The translations under genes and the position numbers were made by a program. A DNA stretch of 64,000 bases from positions 14,239 through 78,238 of the forward strand of contig CBDCGI010000002.1 of assembly GCA_965216725.1 (NCBI GenBank), written 5' to 3'. The notes beneath the pieces were generated by a model, which was given only the letters and a program-made list of their open reading frames with translations, was not told the DNA's origin and did not search any database. Below are positions 1-7,531 of the stretch, in pieces. Source of the stretch: JACZUI01 sp965216725 (GTDB lineage Bacteria; Actinomycetota; Acidimicrobiia; Spongiisociales; ZC4RG35). The first letter of the stretch is position 1. Each line of letters starts with the position of its first letter.

Positions 1-219
1 GGTCAGGCCCGCGAAATAGGGAGCGTGCACCGAGAGCCTGATGCCGCGTTCGGCGGCGAGGTCACCGAATACCCGACACTGCCGCTCCTTCCAGGGAAAC
101 CCGTTGACGAAGGGCAGCTCGAGCGCGCCGTGCCCGTCCTCCACGAGATCATCCAAGAAACGGCCGTGGTCGGTCTCGTCAGAGGGCAACTTGGAGATGC
201 CAAACCTGATCAGACTCAC
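1..219 (-). CDS. Endonuclease IV-like TIM-barrel protein, N-terminal part
   Basis: Reading leftwards from a GTG at 217-219 gives an open frame of 73 codons that runs off the window edge. It begins with RFGISKLPSDE and contains LELPFVNGFPW and LSVHAPYFAGL. The LSVHAPY strand is typical of the AP endonuclease family 2 (endonuclease IV, xylose isomerase-like TIM barrels), which cut DNA at abasic sites or act on sugars. Only the first barrel strands are visible, so the metal ligands cannot be checked. A TAG lies just upstream in frame, so the start is GTG or the nearby CTG; no strong Shine-Dalgarno is seen. The gene is divergent from the VOC gene at 281. Confidence 0.72.
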   Translation of the reverse strand, partial: MSLIRFGISKLPSDETDHGRFLDDLVEDGHGALELPFVNGFPWKERQCRVFGDLAAERGIRLSVHAPYFAGLT

Positions 220-280
220 GCCCAGAGGCTATGGGATGTTGTTCGGAAACAAAGCGCTCATCCGAGACGTTGCCAGGGCC

Positions 281-793
281 ATGCCTATTCACCAACTCAA
301 CCACGCTGTTCTCTTCGTGCGGGATGCAGAACGATCGGCCGACTTCTACGAACGCGTGCTCGGATTCCGCAAGCTCCCCTTCGAGTTCCCGGGAGCGGTG
401 TTCATGCAGGCCGCCGAGTCGAGCAACGACCACGACCTGGGCCTCTTCTCCGTTGGTCCCGACGCCGGCCCGTCGAATGCCGGTCGCACCTCGGTGGGTC
501 TCTACCACCTGGCCTGGGAAGTGGACACACTCGCCGACCTGGCACAGATCCTCGATTCGCTCATCGGCGAGTCGGCCCTTGTTGGCGCAACCGACCATGG
601 CACCACCAAGGCCGTGTACGGGCGCGATCCCGACGGTCTGGAGTTCGAGGTGGCGTGGCTCGTCCCCGCTGATCTTCTTGAGGGGAGCCCGTCGCCTGTG
701 AATCGCCCCCTCGATCTCGAGAAGGAAATCGACAAGTACGGGGCTGAGACCCCCGGTGGAATGGGAGTGAGTCGACCCCTCACTAACTCTTAA
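281..793 (+). CDS. VOC (glyoxalase/extradiol dioxygenase-fold) protein
   Basis: A 170-residue protein. HAVLFVRDAERSADFYERVLGF at the N-terminus is the first beta-alpha-beta unit of the vicinal oxygen chelate fold, with a His near residue 7. VGLYHLAWEV gives the second His and YGRDPDGLEFEVAW the metal-ligand Glu region. This pattern fits a single-chain, metal-dependent VOC enzyme (glyoxalase I or catechol dioxygenase type); the substrate cannot be read from sequence. Start: the ATG at 281 sits exactly at the domain N-terminus. Upstream in-frame ATGs would overlap the divergent gene. Its stop codon lies inside the palindromic operator of the next operon. Confidence 0.85.
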   Translation: MPIHQLNHAVLFVRDAERSADFYERVLGFRKLPFEFPGAVFMQAAESSNDHDLGLFSVGPDAGPSNAGRTSVGLYHLAWEVDTLADLAQILDSLIGESALVGATDHGTTKAVYGRDPDGLEFEVAWLVPADLLEGSPSPVNRPLDLEKEIDKYGAETPGGMGVSRPLTNS

Positions 794-811
794 TTCAACG
801 CTCGTTGAATT
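792..811. promoter_or_regulatory. Perfect palindromic operator, probable TetR site
   Basis: AATTCAACG, a CT spacer, then CGTTGAATT: a perfect 9-bp inverted repeat, extendable by one T/A pair each side (791-812). It starts on the stop codon of the VOC gene and sits about 35 bp before the export operon, whose last gene is a TetR-family repressor. Palindromes of this size are usual TetR operators. TTGAAT at 805-810 could also act as a -35 box, so repressor binding would block RNA polymerase. The assignment is an inference from position and symmetry. Confidence 0.7.
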
Positions 812-820
812 AGCCGCTAA

Positions 821-840
821 GCTCCCTAAGAGAAGGGAGC
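821..840 (+). promoter_or_regulatory. Hairpin covering the Shine-Dalgarno of the ABC operon
   Basis: GCTCCCT (821-827) and AGGGAGC (834-840) are perfect complements around a six-base loop. The right arm contains the only good Shine-Dalgarno (GAAGGGAG) for the ATG at 844. In the mRNA the hairpin would hide the ribosome binding site and could limit translation of the permease. Confidence 0.6.
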
Positions 841-843
841 CAA

Positions 844-1869
844 ATGCGAGCGATGATCCTCAAAGAGTTCCGGCAGGTTCGCCGAGACGGCCGGACCCTG
901 GCCATGCTGATCGTCATGCCAGTTCTGCTGCTAGTGGTCTTTGGCTATGCCGCCAGTTTCGACGTCGACGAAATCCCCACGACGGTTGTCGGAGAAGACG
1001 CCGTCCGGTTGACGGGTCTCCTGCCCTCGGTTTTCGACGTGGTCTCGGTGGAGCCCGGCGGCCGCGGTGAGGCCACGGACACTTTGGTCGCAGGTGACGC
1101 TCACGTCGCTTTTGTCGTGGATCCCGCTTCCCCGGTGGCGCTGGTCGACGGCTCCGAGTTGTTCATGGCACAGGCCGCCGTACAAGCCCTGACGGCGATC
1201 ACCGCTGAGGTTCCAACACTCCAATTCGAGGTCCTCTTCAATCCAGACCTCGACACGTCGGCGGTGCTGGTCCCGGGTCTGGCCGGCCTGATAATCGTCT
1301 TCGTCGGGACTCTGGTGACGTCGATGTCGGTGGTGAGGGAGGCCGAAGCCGGCACACTGGAACAGCTCGCCGTGATGCCATTCCGTCCGCGCGACATCTT
1401 TGTCGGCAAGATCGCCCCCTACTTCCTGGTCGCCGCGTTCGACATAGTGGTGGTGCTGGTTGTGGGCACCATCCTCTTCGATGTGCCTTTTGTCGGCTCC
1501 GTGTGGCCGCTGGCTCTCGCCGCCGTCCTGTTTCTCTTCGTCGCGCTTGGCGTTGGAATCCTGATCTCATCGATATCCCAGAATCAGGGCCAGGCGATCC
1601 AGCTGGCATTGATGACGCTTCTTCCCCAGGTCATGCTGTCGGGAATCATCTTCCCGTTGAGCTCCATGGCTCCCGGAGTTGCCTGGATCGGCTACCTCCT
1701 CCCACTCACCTATTTCAACCAGGTTGCCAAAGGCGTAATGGTGCGGGGTGCCGGCTTCAGTGATCTGTGGCTGCCGCTTGTCCTGCTGCTGGCGCTGGCA
1801 GTGATCATCTTCGGGGTAGCCGTGGTGAGGTTCACCCGCCAGCTGTCACCGGGAAGGGTCAAAGCATGA
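844..1869 (+). CDS. ABC-2 type exporter permease (YbhS/YbhR-like)
   Basis: A 341-residue membrane protein. The N-terminus has the family opening KEFRQVRRDGRTLAMLIVMP followed by TM1 (about residues 20-40). An outside domain of about 100 residues comes next, then five more membrane segments from about residue 140, including GTLEQLAVMPFRPRDIF before TM3. This is the layout of the ABC2_membrane_3 exporters of the YbhFSR/YadH type, which move drugs or lipophilic compounds out of the cell. Only one permease is encoded, so a homodimer with the two downstream ATPases is likely. It is first in a four-gene operon; its TGA overlaps the next ATG (ATGA). Confidence 0.88.
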   Translation: MRAMILKEFRQVRRDGRTLAMLIVMPVLLLVVFGYAASFDVDEIPTTVVGEDAVRLTGLLPSVFDVVSVEPGGRGEATDTLVAGDAHVAFVVDPASPVALVDGSELFMAQAAVQALTAITAEVPTLQFEVLFNPDLDTSAVLVPGLAGLIIVFVGTLVTSMSVVREAEAGTLEQLAVMPFRPRDIFVGKIAPYFLVAAFDIVVVLVVGTILFDVPFVGSVWPLALAAVLFLFVALGVGILISSISQNQGQAIQLALMTLLPQVMLSGIIFPLSSMAPGVAWIGYLLPLTYFNQVAKGVMVRGAGFSDLWLPLVLLLALAVIIFGVAVVRFTRQLSPGRVKA

Positions 1870-2672
1870 CCTGGGGACTCGACGCAGCGTCTGTTGTCTT
1901 CGACGGTCAGGCGGCCCTGAACGGGGTGTCACTCGAGCTGGCTCCAGGGCAGATCACGGCCGTCGTGGGAGGTGACGGTGCCGGCAAGACGACCTTGTGT
2001 CGGGCTCTCGTCGGGCTGGCTCCTCTTTCCAGCGGGACCGTTTCCCGACCCGACGTTGTGGGTTTCCAACCCGCTGAATCTGGGACTTGGCGTGACCTCA
2101 CGGTGGAGGAGAACCTTCGCTTCGTCGCCCTTGCGCACCGACTCGACGAGTCGGAAGCCGGGCAACGGATAGGGCGGCTCTTGCAGGCGACCAATCTCAC
2201 CGGCGCCGAAGACCGGCCGGCCGGGAAACTCTCAGGGGGTATGCGTCAGAAGCTGGGAGTAGCGATGGCTCTTCTCCCCGAACCTGAGCTGATCGTGCTC
2301 GACGAGCCCACCACCGGGGTGGATCCGGTCAGCCGGCTGGAGATCTGGGCCTTCCTGGCCTCGGCGGTCGGTGAGGGTTGTGCCGTCTTGGTGACTACCG
2401 CGTACGTCGACGAGGCCAACAGGGCGGAGTATGTGGTGGCGCTGGAGGATGGCCGAACGCTGGCCGAGGGAACCCCTCAAGAAGTTTTGGCATCGATGCC
2501 CGGAGCACTCTTCAGCGGCGAGCGGAGACTGGGGCGCTACAGCTGGCGAAGAGGTCGAACCTGGCGCACGTGGTCGCCCGATGGAGACGTCCCGGAGGGC
2601 GCCCACGCCACCGACCCAGACCTCGACGACGTGGTCACGGTTGCGGCCCTCAGGTCGGATATCCCCTCATGA
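1866..2672 (+). CDS. ABC exporter ATPase, first subunit (YbhF N-half-like)
   Basis: A 268-residue nucleotide-binding subunit. Walker A is GGDGAGKTT, the signature is LSGGMRQKLG, and Walker B is ELIVLDEPTTGVDP with an intact D-loop. The signature and Walker B region resemble the first ABC domain of E. coli YbhF. The usual H-loop His is replaced: the strand reads VLVTTAYVDEA, with Tyr after TTA instead of a TTH motif. It therefore keeps Walker and signature elements but may hydrolyse ATP poorly. The start overlaps the permease stop (ATGA), and its own stop overlaps the next start. Confidence 0.88.
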   Translation: MTWGLDAASVVFDGQAALNGVSLELAPGQITAVVGGDGAGKTTLCRALVGLAPLSSGTVSRPDVVGFQPAESGTWRDLTVEENLRFVALAHRLDESEAGQRIGRLLQATNLTGAEDRPAGKLSGGMRQKLGVAMALLPEPELIVLDEPTTGVDPVSRLEIWAFLASAVGEGCAVLVTTAYVDEANRAEYVVALEDGRTLAEGTPQEVLASMPGALFSGERRLGRYSWRRGRTWRTWSPDGDVPEGAHATDPDLDDVVTVAALRSDIPS

Positions 2673-3493
2673 GTGCCATCGAGGTGGCTGGGGTTACCCG
2701 AAGATTCGGCGACTTCACCGCAGTCAGCGGCGTGAGCTTCTATGTCACAGCAGGGGAAGTCGTCGGCTTGGTGGGAGCCAACGGTGCCGGCAAGACCACG
2801 GTGATGAGGATGATCCTTGGCTTGCTGGCTCCCGACGAGGGGAAGATATCGCTTCTCGGTAGGGATCCTCAGGAGGTCGACCGTTCGCGGATGGGATATG
2901 TACCCCAGGGACTCGGGTTGTATCGCGACCTGACCGTTGCCGAGAACCTGGCGTTCACCGCGGGTGCTTTCCGTGTTGACCCGCCCGACCTGGAGTCTGA
3001 CCTCGCCGATGTGATCGACCGTCCGGTGGGCCAGATCTCGCTCGGGCTGCGGAGAAGGCTGGCCTTTGCCACCGTCCTCAGCCATCGGCCCGAAGTGCTC
3101 TTTCTCGACGAACCCACTTCGGGAGTGGGGCCGCTGGGGCGCATCAATCTCTGGGACCAGATCAGGGCACAGTCCGACGACGGTGCAGCAGTTTTGGTGT
3201 CCACGCATTACATGGAGGAGGCTGAGCAGTGCGACCGTGTCCTCCTGATGGCCGAGGGTGCCCTGGTGGCCGATGGCTCCATCGAAGACGTCATCGGCGG
3301 CCGCACAACACCCCTGATCAGCGGAGTCGGCGGTGAGGAGATCGCCCGTCTCGGCATCACGGCGATACCTGATGGAGATGGATGGCGGATGCCGGGAGCG
3401 GATCCGGACGGTCTTCGCGAGATGTTGGGGCCGGAAGTCTCGATCACCGTGGCGCCGATGGTGTTCGAGGAGGCCTTTCTCGGGACTTCCTGA
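2669..3493 (+). CDS. ABC exporter ATPase, second subunit (YbhF C-half-like)
   Basis: A 274-residue ATPase with Walker A GANGAGKTT, Q-loop GYVPQGLGLYRDLT, Walker B VLFLDEPTSG and H-loop STHYMEEAEQCDRV. The signature is degenerate (ISLGLRRRL instead of LSGGQ), as in the second half of YbhF, and the D-loop reads SGVGP where Asp is usual. With the previous gene it looks like a YbhF-type fused ATPase split into two genes. In the pair, this subunit keeps the H-loop and the first subunit keeps the signature, so one composite site is probably canonical. TGATG overlap with the TetR gene. Confidence 0.87.
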   Translation: MSAIEVAGVTRRFGDFTAVSGVSFYVTAGEVVGLVGANGAGKTTVMRMILGLLAPDEGKISLLGRDPQEVDRSRMGYVPQGLGLYRDLTVAENLAFTAGAFRVDPPDLESDLADVIDRPVGQISLGLRRRLAFATVLSHRPEVLFLDEPTSGVGPLGRINLWDQIRAQSDDGAAVLVSTHYMEEAEQCDRVLLMAEGALVADGSIEDVIGGRTTPLISGVGGEEIARLGITAIPDGDGWRMPGADPDGLREMLGPEVSITVAPMVFEEAFLGTS

Positions 3494-4074
3494 TGTCAGG
3501 ACCTGGTCGAAGAAAGGGGAACCCCCAGACACGCGAGGAGATCATCGACGCGGCAAGAGCCGCATTCTCCGAGCACGGTTTCGACAGGGCCAGCGTTCGT
3601 GATATCGCTGGCAGAGCTGGCGTCGACCCTTCACTCGTCTATCACTACTTCGACGACAAGGCTGCGATGTTCGCTGCCTCCATCGACTTGCCCTGGGATC
3701 CAACGGAGGCAATTGCTGCCGCCTTGGAGGAGGACCTGGCGCATGGCGGGGAGCAACTGGTGCGTCTCTTCCTCTCCATTTGGGAGATGGAACAACCGAG
3801 GGCGGCTCTTCTTGGCATGTTGAGAAGTGCCCTGGGTGGCAACGACCATGCTCTCGAGGTCATCGGGTCGACCGTGATTGCTTCCATTTCCCACACACTG
3901 GCTCGGGTGTCGCCGAGCCCAGATGTCGAGATGCGGGCGCAAGGAATCGCCTCGCAGCTGATCGGGATGGCAATGGTGCGATATGTGGCGCAGCTGGAAC
4001 CGTTGGCCTCTGCGGACGTCGACGAGATCGTGAGAATGATCGGCCCACGCATTCAGAGCTACATCGACCGGTGA
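3493..4074 (+). CDS. TetR-family repressor of the ABC operon
   Basis: A 193-residue protein. The N-terminal helix-turn-helix region reads TREEIIDAARAAFSEHGFD, then RDIAGRAGVDPSLVYHYF, a textbook TetR DNA-binding domain at about residues 12-58. The rest is an all-helical ligand domain. It is the last gene of the export operon and overlaps the ATPase stop by one base. Like the CecR (YbiH) regulator of ybhGFSR it probably represses its own operon through the palindrome at 792-811 and releases on binding a transported compound. The ligand is unknown. Confidence 0.9.
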   Translation: MSGPGRRKGNPQTREEIIDAARAAFSEHGFDRASVRDIAGRAGVDPSLVYHYFDDKAAMFAASIDLPWDPTEAIAAALEEDLAHGGEQLVRLFLSIWEMEQPRAALLGMLRSALGGNDHALEVIGSTVIASISHTLARVSPSPDVEMRAQGIASQLIGMAMVRYVAQLEPLASADVDEIVRMIGPRIQSYIDR

Positions 4075-4117
4075 GGCTTTTCCTACTGCTCCCAGGACAA
4101 ATACAATCTCCGGCGCA

Positions 4118-4190
4118 GGGTCTCTAGCTCAATTGGCAGAGCAGCGGGCTTTTAACCCGAAGGTTCGGGGTTCGATTCCCCGGGGACCCA
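4118..4190 (+). tRNA. trnK: tRNA-Lys, anticodon TTT
   Basis: A full 73-nt cloverleaf: acceptor GGGTCTC/GGGACCC (one G-T pair), D arm GCTC/GAGC at 4127-4142, anticodon loop CTTTTAA with TTT at 4151-4153, T arm CGGGG-TTCGATT-CCCCG at 4166-4182, discriminator A at 4190. CCA is not encoded (CCG follows). The top pair of the anticodon stem is G-A. The gene marks the left border of an accessory strip; its 3' end is a plausible integration target. Confidence 0.95.
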
Positions 4191-4282
4191 CCGAAACCCT
4201 CAACTGGTGCCTGACGAAAAGGCCAGTTATGCCGCTTTGTCATTGTCGACCACCCGGCAGGGCGCAAACGCGGAGTTTCGGA

Positions 4283-4310
4283 AGCGCGGACATGAGCGCC
4301 GTTACGTGCG
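4283..4310 (+). repeat. Boundary motif copy 1
   Basis: AGCGCGGACATGAGCGCCGT then TACGTGCG. One copy of a short dispersed motif (consensus about AGC, 3-5 bases, GACAyrtGTGCCGTTAtgT) found between accessory genes. It lies between the tRNA-Lys and the zinc-ribbon gene. Confidence 0.5.
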
Positions 4311-4343
4311 GTAGTTGGTATTCCGGATAGATTCGGTCTTGGC

Positions 4344-4529
4344 ATGGCGAACCCTTTCAAGTGGCTTTGGTTGCTGATCACCACTGATGAGTGCTCCAAG
4401 TGCGGGGAACGATTCGACCCAGAGAAGAACCATGTTCCGGATCGTTTTGGCTTCGACCACGGCTACATCAAATGTCCGAATTGTGGGCACGTCACCAAGG
4501 CAGTGGGTCGGTCTGCTCCTTCTCCCTAG
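4344..4529 (+). CDS. Small zinc-ribbon protein
   Basis: A 61-residue protein with a hydrophobic N-terminus (FKWLWLLITT) and two CxxC pairs, CSKC at residues 17-20 and CPNC at 44-47, spaced like a one-zinc ribbon. Such proteins bind nucleic acid or protein partners; the role here is unknown. ATG at 4344 follows weak Shine-Dalgarno sequence. It is framed by two copies of the boundary motif (4283 and 4557), so it may have moved as a small unit. Confidence 0.6.
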   Translation: MANPFKWLWLLITTDECSKCGERFDPEKNHVPDRFGFDHGYIKCPNCGHVTKAVGRSAPSP

Positions 4530-4556
4530 CAACCGCCGACCCGGATACGCGCCAAG

Positions 4557-4578
4557 AGCCACAGACATATGTGCCGAT
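4557..4578 (+). repeat. Boundary motif copy 2
   Basis: AGCCACAGACATATGTGCCG followed by AT: matches the motif through GTGCCG and then diverges. It lies 27 bp after the zinc-ribbon stop. A shorter relative (CCCGTTATGTC) occurs at 4768-4778. Confidence 0.5.
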
Positions 4579-4795
4579 CCCGGACGGTGTTGAATATGGG
4601 CGGAATCGTCCGAGATTTGCTGATATGCGTGTCCAAGAACGCCGAGTCTTGGGCAGATCGGCCTTGGTGTGCCCCCAACCGGCATGGCGCAAGACTCGAA
4701 ATCGACCTTCGAGAGCAATCGCTGCGACGGGCCCTCTATGAATCAACTTTGACCCGCACCGGTAGTCCCGTTATGTCTCTGCTTTGGTGGTGGCG
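4579..4795. other. Intergenic stretch without a supported gene
   Basis: Short open frames exist on both strands, but none has recognisable domains, good codon bias and a ribosome binding site together. The right end abuts the stop codon of the leftward hydrolase gene. Confidence 0.5.
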
Positions 4796-5854
4796 TTAGC
4801 CGAATGCCCATCGCAGGATGTCATCCTGCTGGTTCTCAAAGGCGAAGCCGCCTGGAGAGACAGCGACGATGGTGGTCATCGTGTTGAGTTCGATCATCAG
4901 GAGAGTCTTGTATCCAACGATGCCTCCTCCGTTGGCATAGATATTGACCCCCTCGACCGGGGGTTCGACCAGGTGGATCAGCCCGAGACCCTGTCCGTAC
5001 TCGGCTCCTACGTACTCCTGGCTCATCATGGCGTCAAGGCTTGTATCGGATACGAGCTCTCCGCCGAAGAGAGCGCGGTAGAAAACATCGAGATCTCGGA
5101 CGCTGGAGACCATGAACCCATCTACCGGCGCCGGACCGCCATGCCATTCCATTTGGCAGTCGGACAGCGGGCCAGGTCCCGTGTCGAAGAAGTCCTGCCC
5201 GGCTGCCATCGGAGTAGGACCAGTCTCAACGTGCATGACATAGGTAGCTTCCAATCCGAGCGGATCGAGGATGCGGCTCCGCATTTCGGCCTCGATCGGA
5301 TTGCCGGTAGCGACTTGGACCAGTTCCCCAAGGAGTAGGTAGTTGACGTTTCCGTAGCTCCACTCTGTTCCCGGTTCGAACAGCGGTGTCGTGTCCACGA
5401 AGTCGTAGGGATGCGGCTCCTTGTGTGGGCAAGACTTCATCAAGGTGACCCACTCGTCTGTGGTGTAGTCGGGTATCCCGGAACTGTGATGCAACAGGTC
5501 GAACACGGTTGCTTGTCCTGGAATGAACCCATAGTCCAGGTACTCGGTTGCCCTGTCATCAAGGGATAGGACTCCCTCATCCACTAATTGCATAACAGTC
5601 GTTGCCACGAAGGCTTTCGCGACGCTGCCAATCACCCATGGAGACTCTGAGTTCATGGGTGTGCCATCGACCAGCGTCCCAGCAACGCCCGCAGTGCGGT
5701 TCCCTTCGCCGTCCGTGACAACCACGGCGAACCCGTTGCCAAATCTTGCTTCGGAAGCGTCGTCTGCGATTCCCTGGAGGTCAGGGCCTGCACAGGAGAC
5801 CAGAGAAACCACTCCCACAAGAACCACCAACACCCGAAGAGATCGGCCCAACAT
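4796..5854 (-). CDS. Beta-lactamase-fold serine hydrolase lipoprotein
   Basis: A 352-residue protein. The chosen ATG gives a lipoprotein signal (LVVLVGVVSLVSC, lipid Cys at residue 21). Class C beta-lactamase/DD-peptidase motifs follow: SVAK with nucleophile Ser77 and Lys80, and YGN at 167-169. NGGGIVGYKT near the C-terminus corresponds to the region of the KTG box but lacks a clear K-T/S-G. The family includes D-aminopeptidases, esterases and penicillin-binding proteins; the substrate is unknown and true beta-lactam hydrolysis is not implied. A distant paralog lies at 23870-25030. It is alone in its orientation, between the zinc-ribbon gene and an IS110 element. Confidence 0.85.
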   Translation of the reverse strand: MLGRSLRVLVVLVGVVSLVSCAGPDLQGIADDASEARFGNGFAVVVTDGEGNRTAGVAGTLVDGTPMNSESPWVIGSVAKAFVATTVMQLVDEGVLSLDDRATEYLDYGFIPGQATVFDLLHHSSGIPDYTTDEWVTLMKSCPHKEPHPYDFVDTTPLFEPGTEWSYGNVNYLLLGELVQVATGNPIEAEMRSRILDPLGLEATYVMHVETGPTPMAAGQDFFDTGPGPLSDCQMEWHGGPAPVDGFMVSSVRDLDVFYRALFGGELVSDTSLDAMMSQEYVGAEYGQGLGLIHLVEPPVEGVNIYANGGGIVGYKTLLMIELNTMTTIVAVSPGGFAFENQQDDILRWAFG

Positions 5855-5954
5855 CAACTCCTCCGCCACGTGGAGAGCGGTCGCGAGGCACGGAGCCGCT
5901 TCAGTATGAGGCACGAACAAGGAGGCCCTCGTCGGCGCTCGCCTCTGGAGGGAA

Positions 5955-5991
5955 GGTTACGTCGCGTACAGACGGCGCGCAGCGCGTAACC
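5955..5991. repeat. Bulged inverted repeat upstream of the hydrolase
   Basis: GGTTACG (5955-5961) pairs with CGTAACC (5985-5991), and inner CGCG blocks (5963-5966 and 5976-5979) can pair as well. It lies about 100 bp upstream of the leftward hydrolase start and about 30 bp left of the IS110 left end. It could be an operator, a terminator remnant or a recombination site; nothing decides between these. Confidence 0.4.
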
Positions 5992-6092
5992 AGCAATCTA
6001 TAGCGGTCCTACCCACTCAGTATGTGCCTGATTGAGACTTGGGGGTGCGCTGCGGGGTTCTCGTAGCGTTTGGGATGCTGACTGGTCGGCTC

Positions 6093-6246
6093 TCTAAGTG
6101 TGTGCTGCTCTTGTTGGGTTGGCTTGTGGACGAGGTGTTGGCCGGTTGGTGTTCTGGGCTGTGGCGTGGCTCGAAAGAGGCGAGAGCACATCGACCCGAA
6201 TCAGGTTTGCCCGCTGCGGTCGTGTAGTCGATCGAAAGGGCGTGTG
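6093..6246 (+). ncRNA. Candidate bridge RNA region of the IS110 element
   Basis: IS110-group elements are known to encode a structured bridge RNA between the left end and the recombinase, with loops that pair to target and donor DNA. This element has a non-coding leader of the right size and place, with paired segments such as CTCGAAAGAG near 6170. I have not folded it, and the exact RNA ends and guide loops are not determined. Confidence 0.35.
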
Positions 6247-7272
6247 ATGAGCGTGATGATTGGGGTTGACCCGCATAAGGGGTCGCATACGGCGGTGGTG
6301 GTCGATGCGGGTGAGGTGGTGTTGGGGGAGATCCGTGTGGAGGCGGCGGTGGGCCAGTTGGTCGAGTTGGTGGAGTGGGCGTCTGGGTTTGGGGATCGGT
6401 GTTGGGCGGTGGAGTCGGCTCGAGGGGTGGGGTATTTGTTGTCTCAGCAGCTGGTTGGGGCTGGTGAGCGTGTGATCGATGTTCCGCCGATGTTGGCGTC
6501 TCGGGTGAGGTTGTTGGGTTCGGGGCGTTCTCAGAAGAACGATCCGAATGATGCTCTGTCGGTGGCGATCGCTGCTCTTCGGCATCAGGGGTTGAACCTG
6601 GTCCGGCCTGATGATCACGCTCGAGTGTTGGGCTTGTTGGCGAAACGACATCGAGATATCGCTCGTTTGAAGAACAAGACGGCAAGTCGGCTCCACGCCT
6701 TGTTGGCTGAGCTTCATCCCGGTGGTGTTTCCTCGGTGATGACCGTGAACAAGGCAAAAACCCTGGTTGAAGGGGTCGACCCGGTCGGCGAGATGACCCG
6801 GTTCCGGGTGGTGATCGCCAACGAGATGATCGAGGACATGGTCCGACTCGAAACGCAGATGAGGACATCACGTAAACGAATCAAACGGGCAGTCGTTGCT
6901 TCAGGCACCAGCCTCACCAGCATTCGAGGAGTGGGCCCGATAGGAGCAGCCATCATCCTCGGCTCTGTCGAGGACATCACCCGGTTCCCCACACCCGGCC
7001 ACTTCGCCTCATACAACGGAACCGCCCCGATCGAAGCCTCCTCAGGGTCAACCAAACGGCATCGGCTCAACCCCAGAGGCAACCGCAAGCTCAACCATGC
7101 TCTCCACATGGCAGCCATATCCCAACTACGCCATCCCGGGAAGGGCCGCGACTACTTCGACAAGAAGATCAACGAAGGCAAAACAACCAAGGAAGCCATC
7201 CGAGCGTTGAAACGACGAATCTCAGACGTCGTCTACCGCCAACTTCTCAAAGACGCCAAACAGGCCAACTAA
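6247..7272 (+). CDS. IS110-family transposase (DEDD recombinase)
   Basis: A 341-residue, uninterrupted protein. The RuvC-like N-terminal domain shows IGVDPHKGSH, then WAVESARGVG and KNDPNDAL, supplying the D-E-D-D residues. The C-terminal Transposase_20 domain contains IRGVGPIGAA and IEASSGSTKRHRLNPRGNRK, with the Ser of the SSGS stretch as catalytic nucleophile. Length and motifs match active family members. The ATG at 6247 was chosen because it begins the RuvC fold; a GTG at 6244 is just upstream. The first half of the gene is strikingly G/T-rich and the second half C/A-rich on the coding strand. Confidence 0.93.
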   Translation: MSVMIGVDPHKGSHTAVVVDAGEVVLGEIRVEAAVGQLVELVEWASGFGDRCWAVESARGVGYLLSQQLVGAGERVIDVPPMLASRVRLLGSGRSQKNDPNDALSVAIAALRHQGLNLVRPDDHARVLGLLAKRHRDIARLKNKTASRLHALLAELHPGGVSSVMTVNKAKTLVEGVDPVGEMTRFRVVIANEMIEDMVRLETQMRTSRKRIKRAVVASGTSLTSIRGVGPIGAAIILGSVEDITRFPTPGHFASYNGTAPIEASSGSTKRHRLNPRGNRKLNHALHMAAISQLRHPGKGRDYFDKKINEGKTTKEAIRALKRRISDVVYRQLLKDAKQAN

Positions 7273-7450
7273 ACCAAGAACAGGGGTCCAGGAAGGACAA
7301 CCAGGGAACGACTCTGACACCGCGTGGCCGGCTCACACCCTGAAACACCGGCTCTTCAGACAGGTCACTTCCCGGACCCACACCAAGCCTACGACCAACC
7401 CCACACCACCAACACAGGGGCCAACCCACCACGCCCAAACCAACCCACTT

Positions 7451-7476
7451 GACACAAAGAGGCGTCGTTATGTGCG
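7451..7476 (+). repeat. Boundary motif copy 3, at the IS110 right end
   Basis: GACACAAAGAGGCGTCGTTA then TGTGCG. The right half matches the motif (GCGTCGTTATGTGCG); the left half merges with the end of the IS110 element, so the insertion may have occurred next to or inside a motif copy. Confidence 0.4.
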
Positions 7477-7531
7477 AGCGGGGGTATTGGTAGGAGCGTC
7501 GCGGAGGGTGTCAAACGTATCATCGAAGTCC

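Larger units (their letters stand above)
6024..7462 (+). mobile_element. Intact IS110-family element
   Basis: The element holds a full DEDD transposase (6247-7272) with about 220 non-coding bases before it and about 190 after it. The left end (from GTGCCTGATTGAGAC at 6024) is fixed by a second, orphan copy at 13682-13749. The right end is placed at the CTTGACACAAAGAG near 7449-7462, because the other IS110-type element here ends in a similar CTTGACATAAGAG. IS110 elements lack terminal inverted repeats and target duplications, so both borders are approximate (a few bases left, perhaps 15 right). Confidence 0.75.

Noticed and set aside
4796..5854. Antibiotic-resistance beta-lactamase
   Set aside because: Only the general SxxK/YxN serine hydrolase motifs are present and the third motif is not a clear KTG; a peptidase or esterase is at least as likely.
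6100..6246. N-terminal extension of the IS110 transposase from 6100
   Set aside because: The extra residues are Cys/Trp/Arg-rich without domain character, and the region is the expected non-coding leader.
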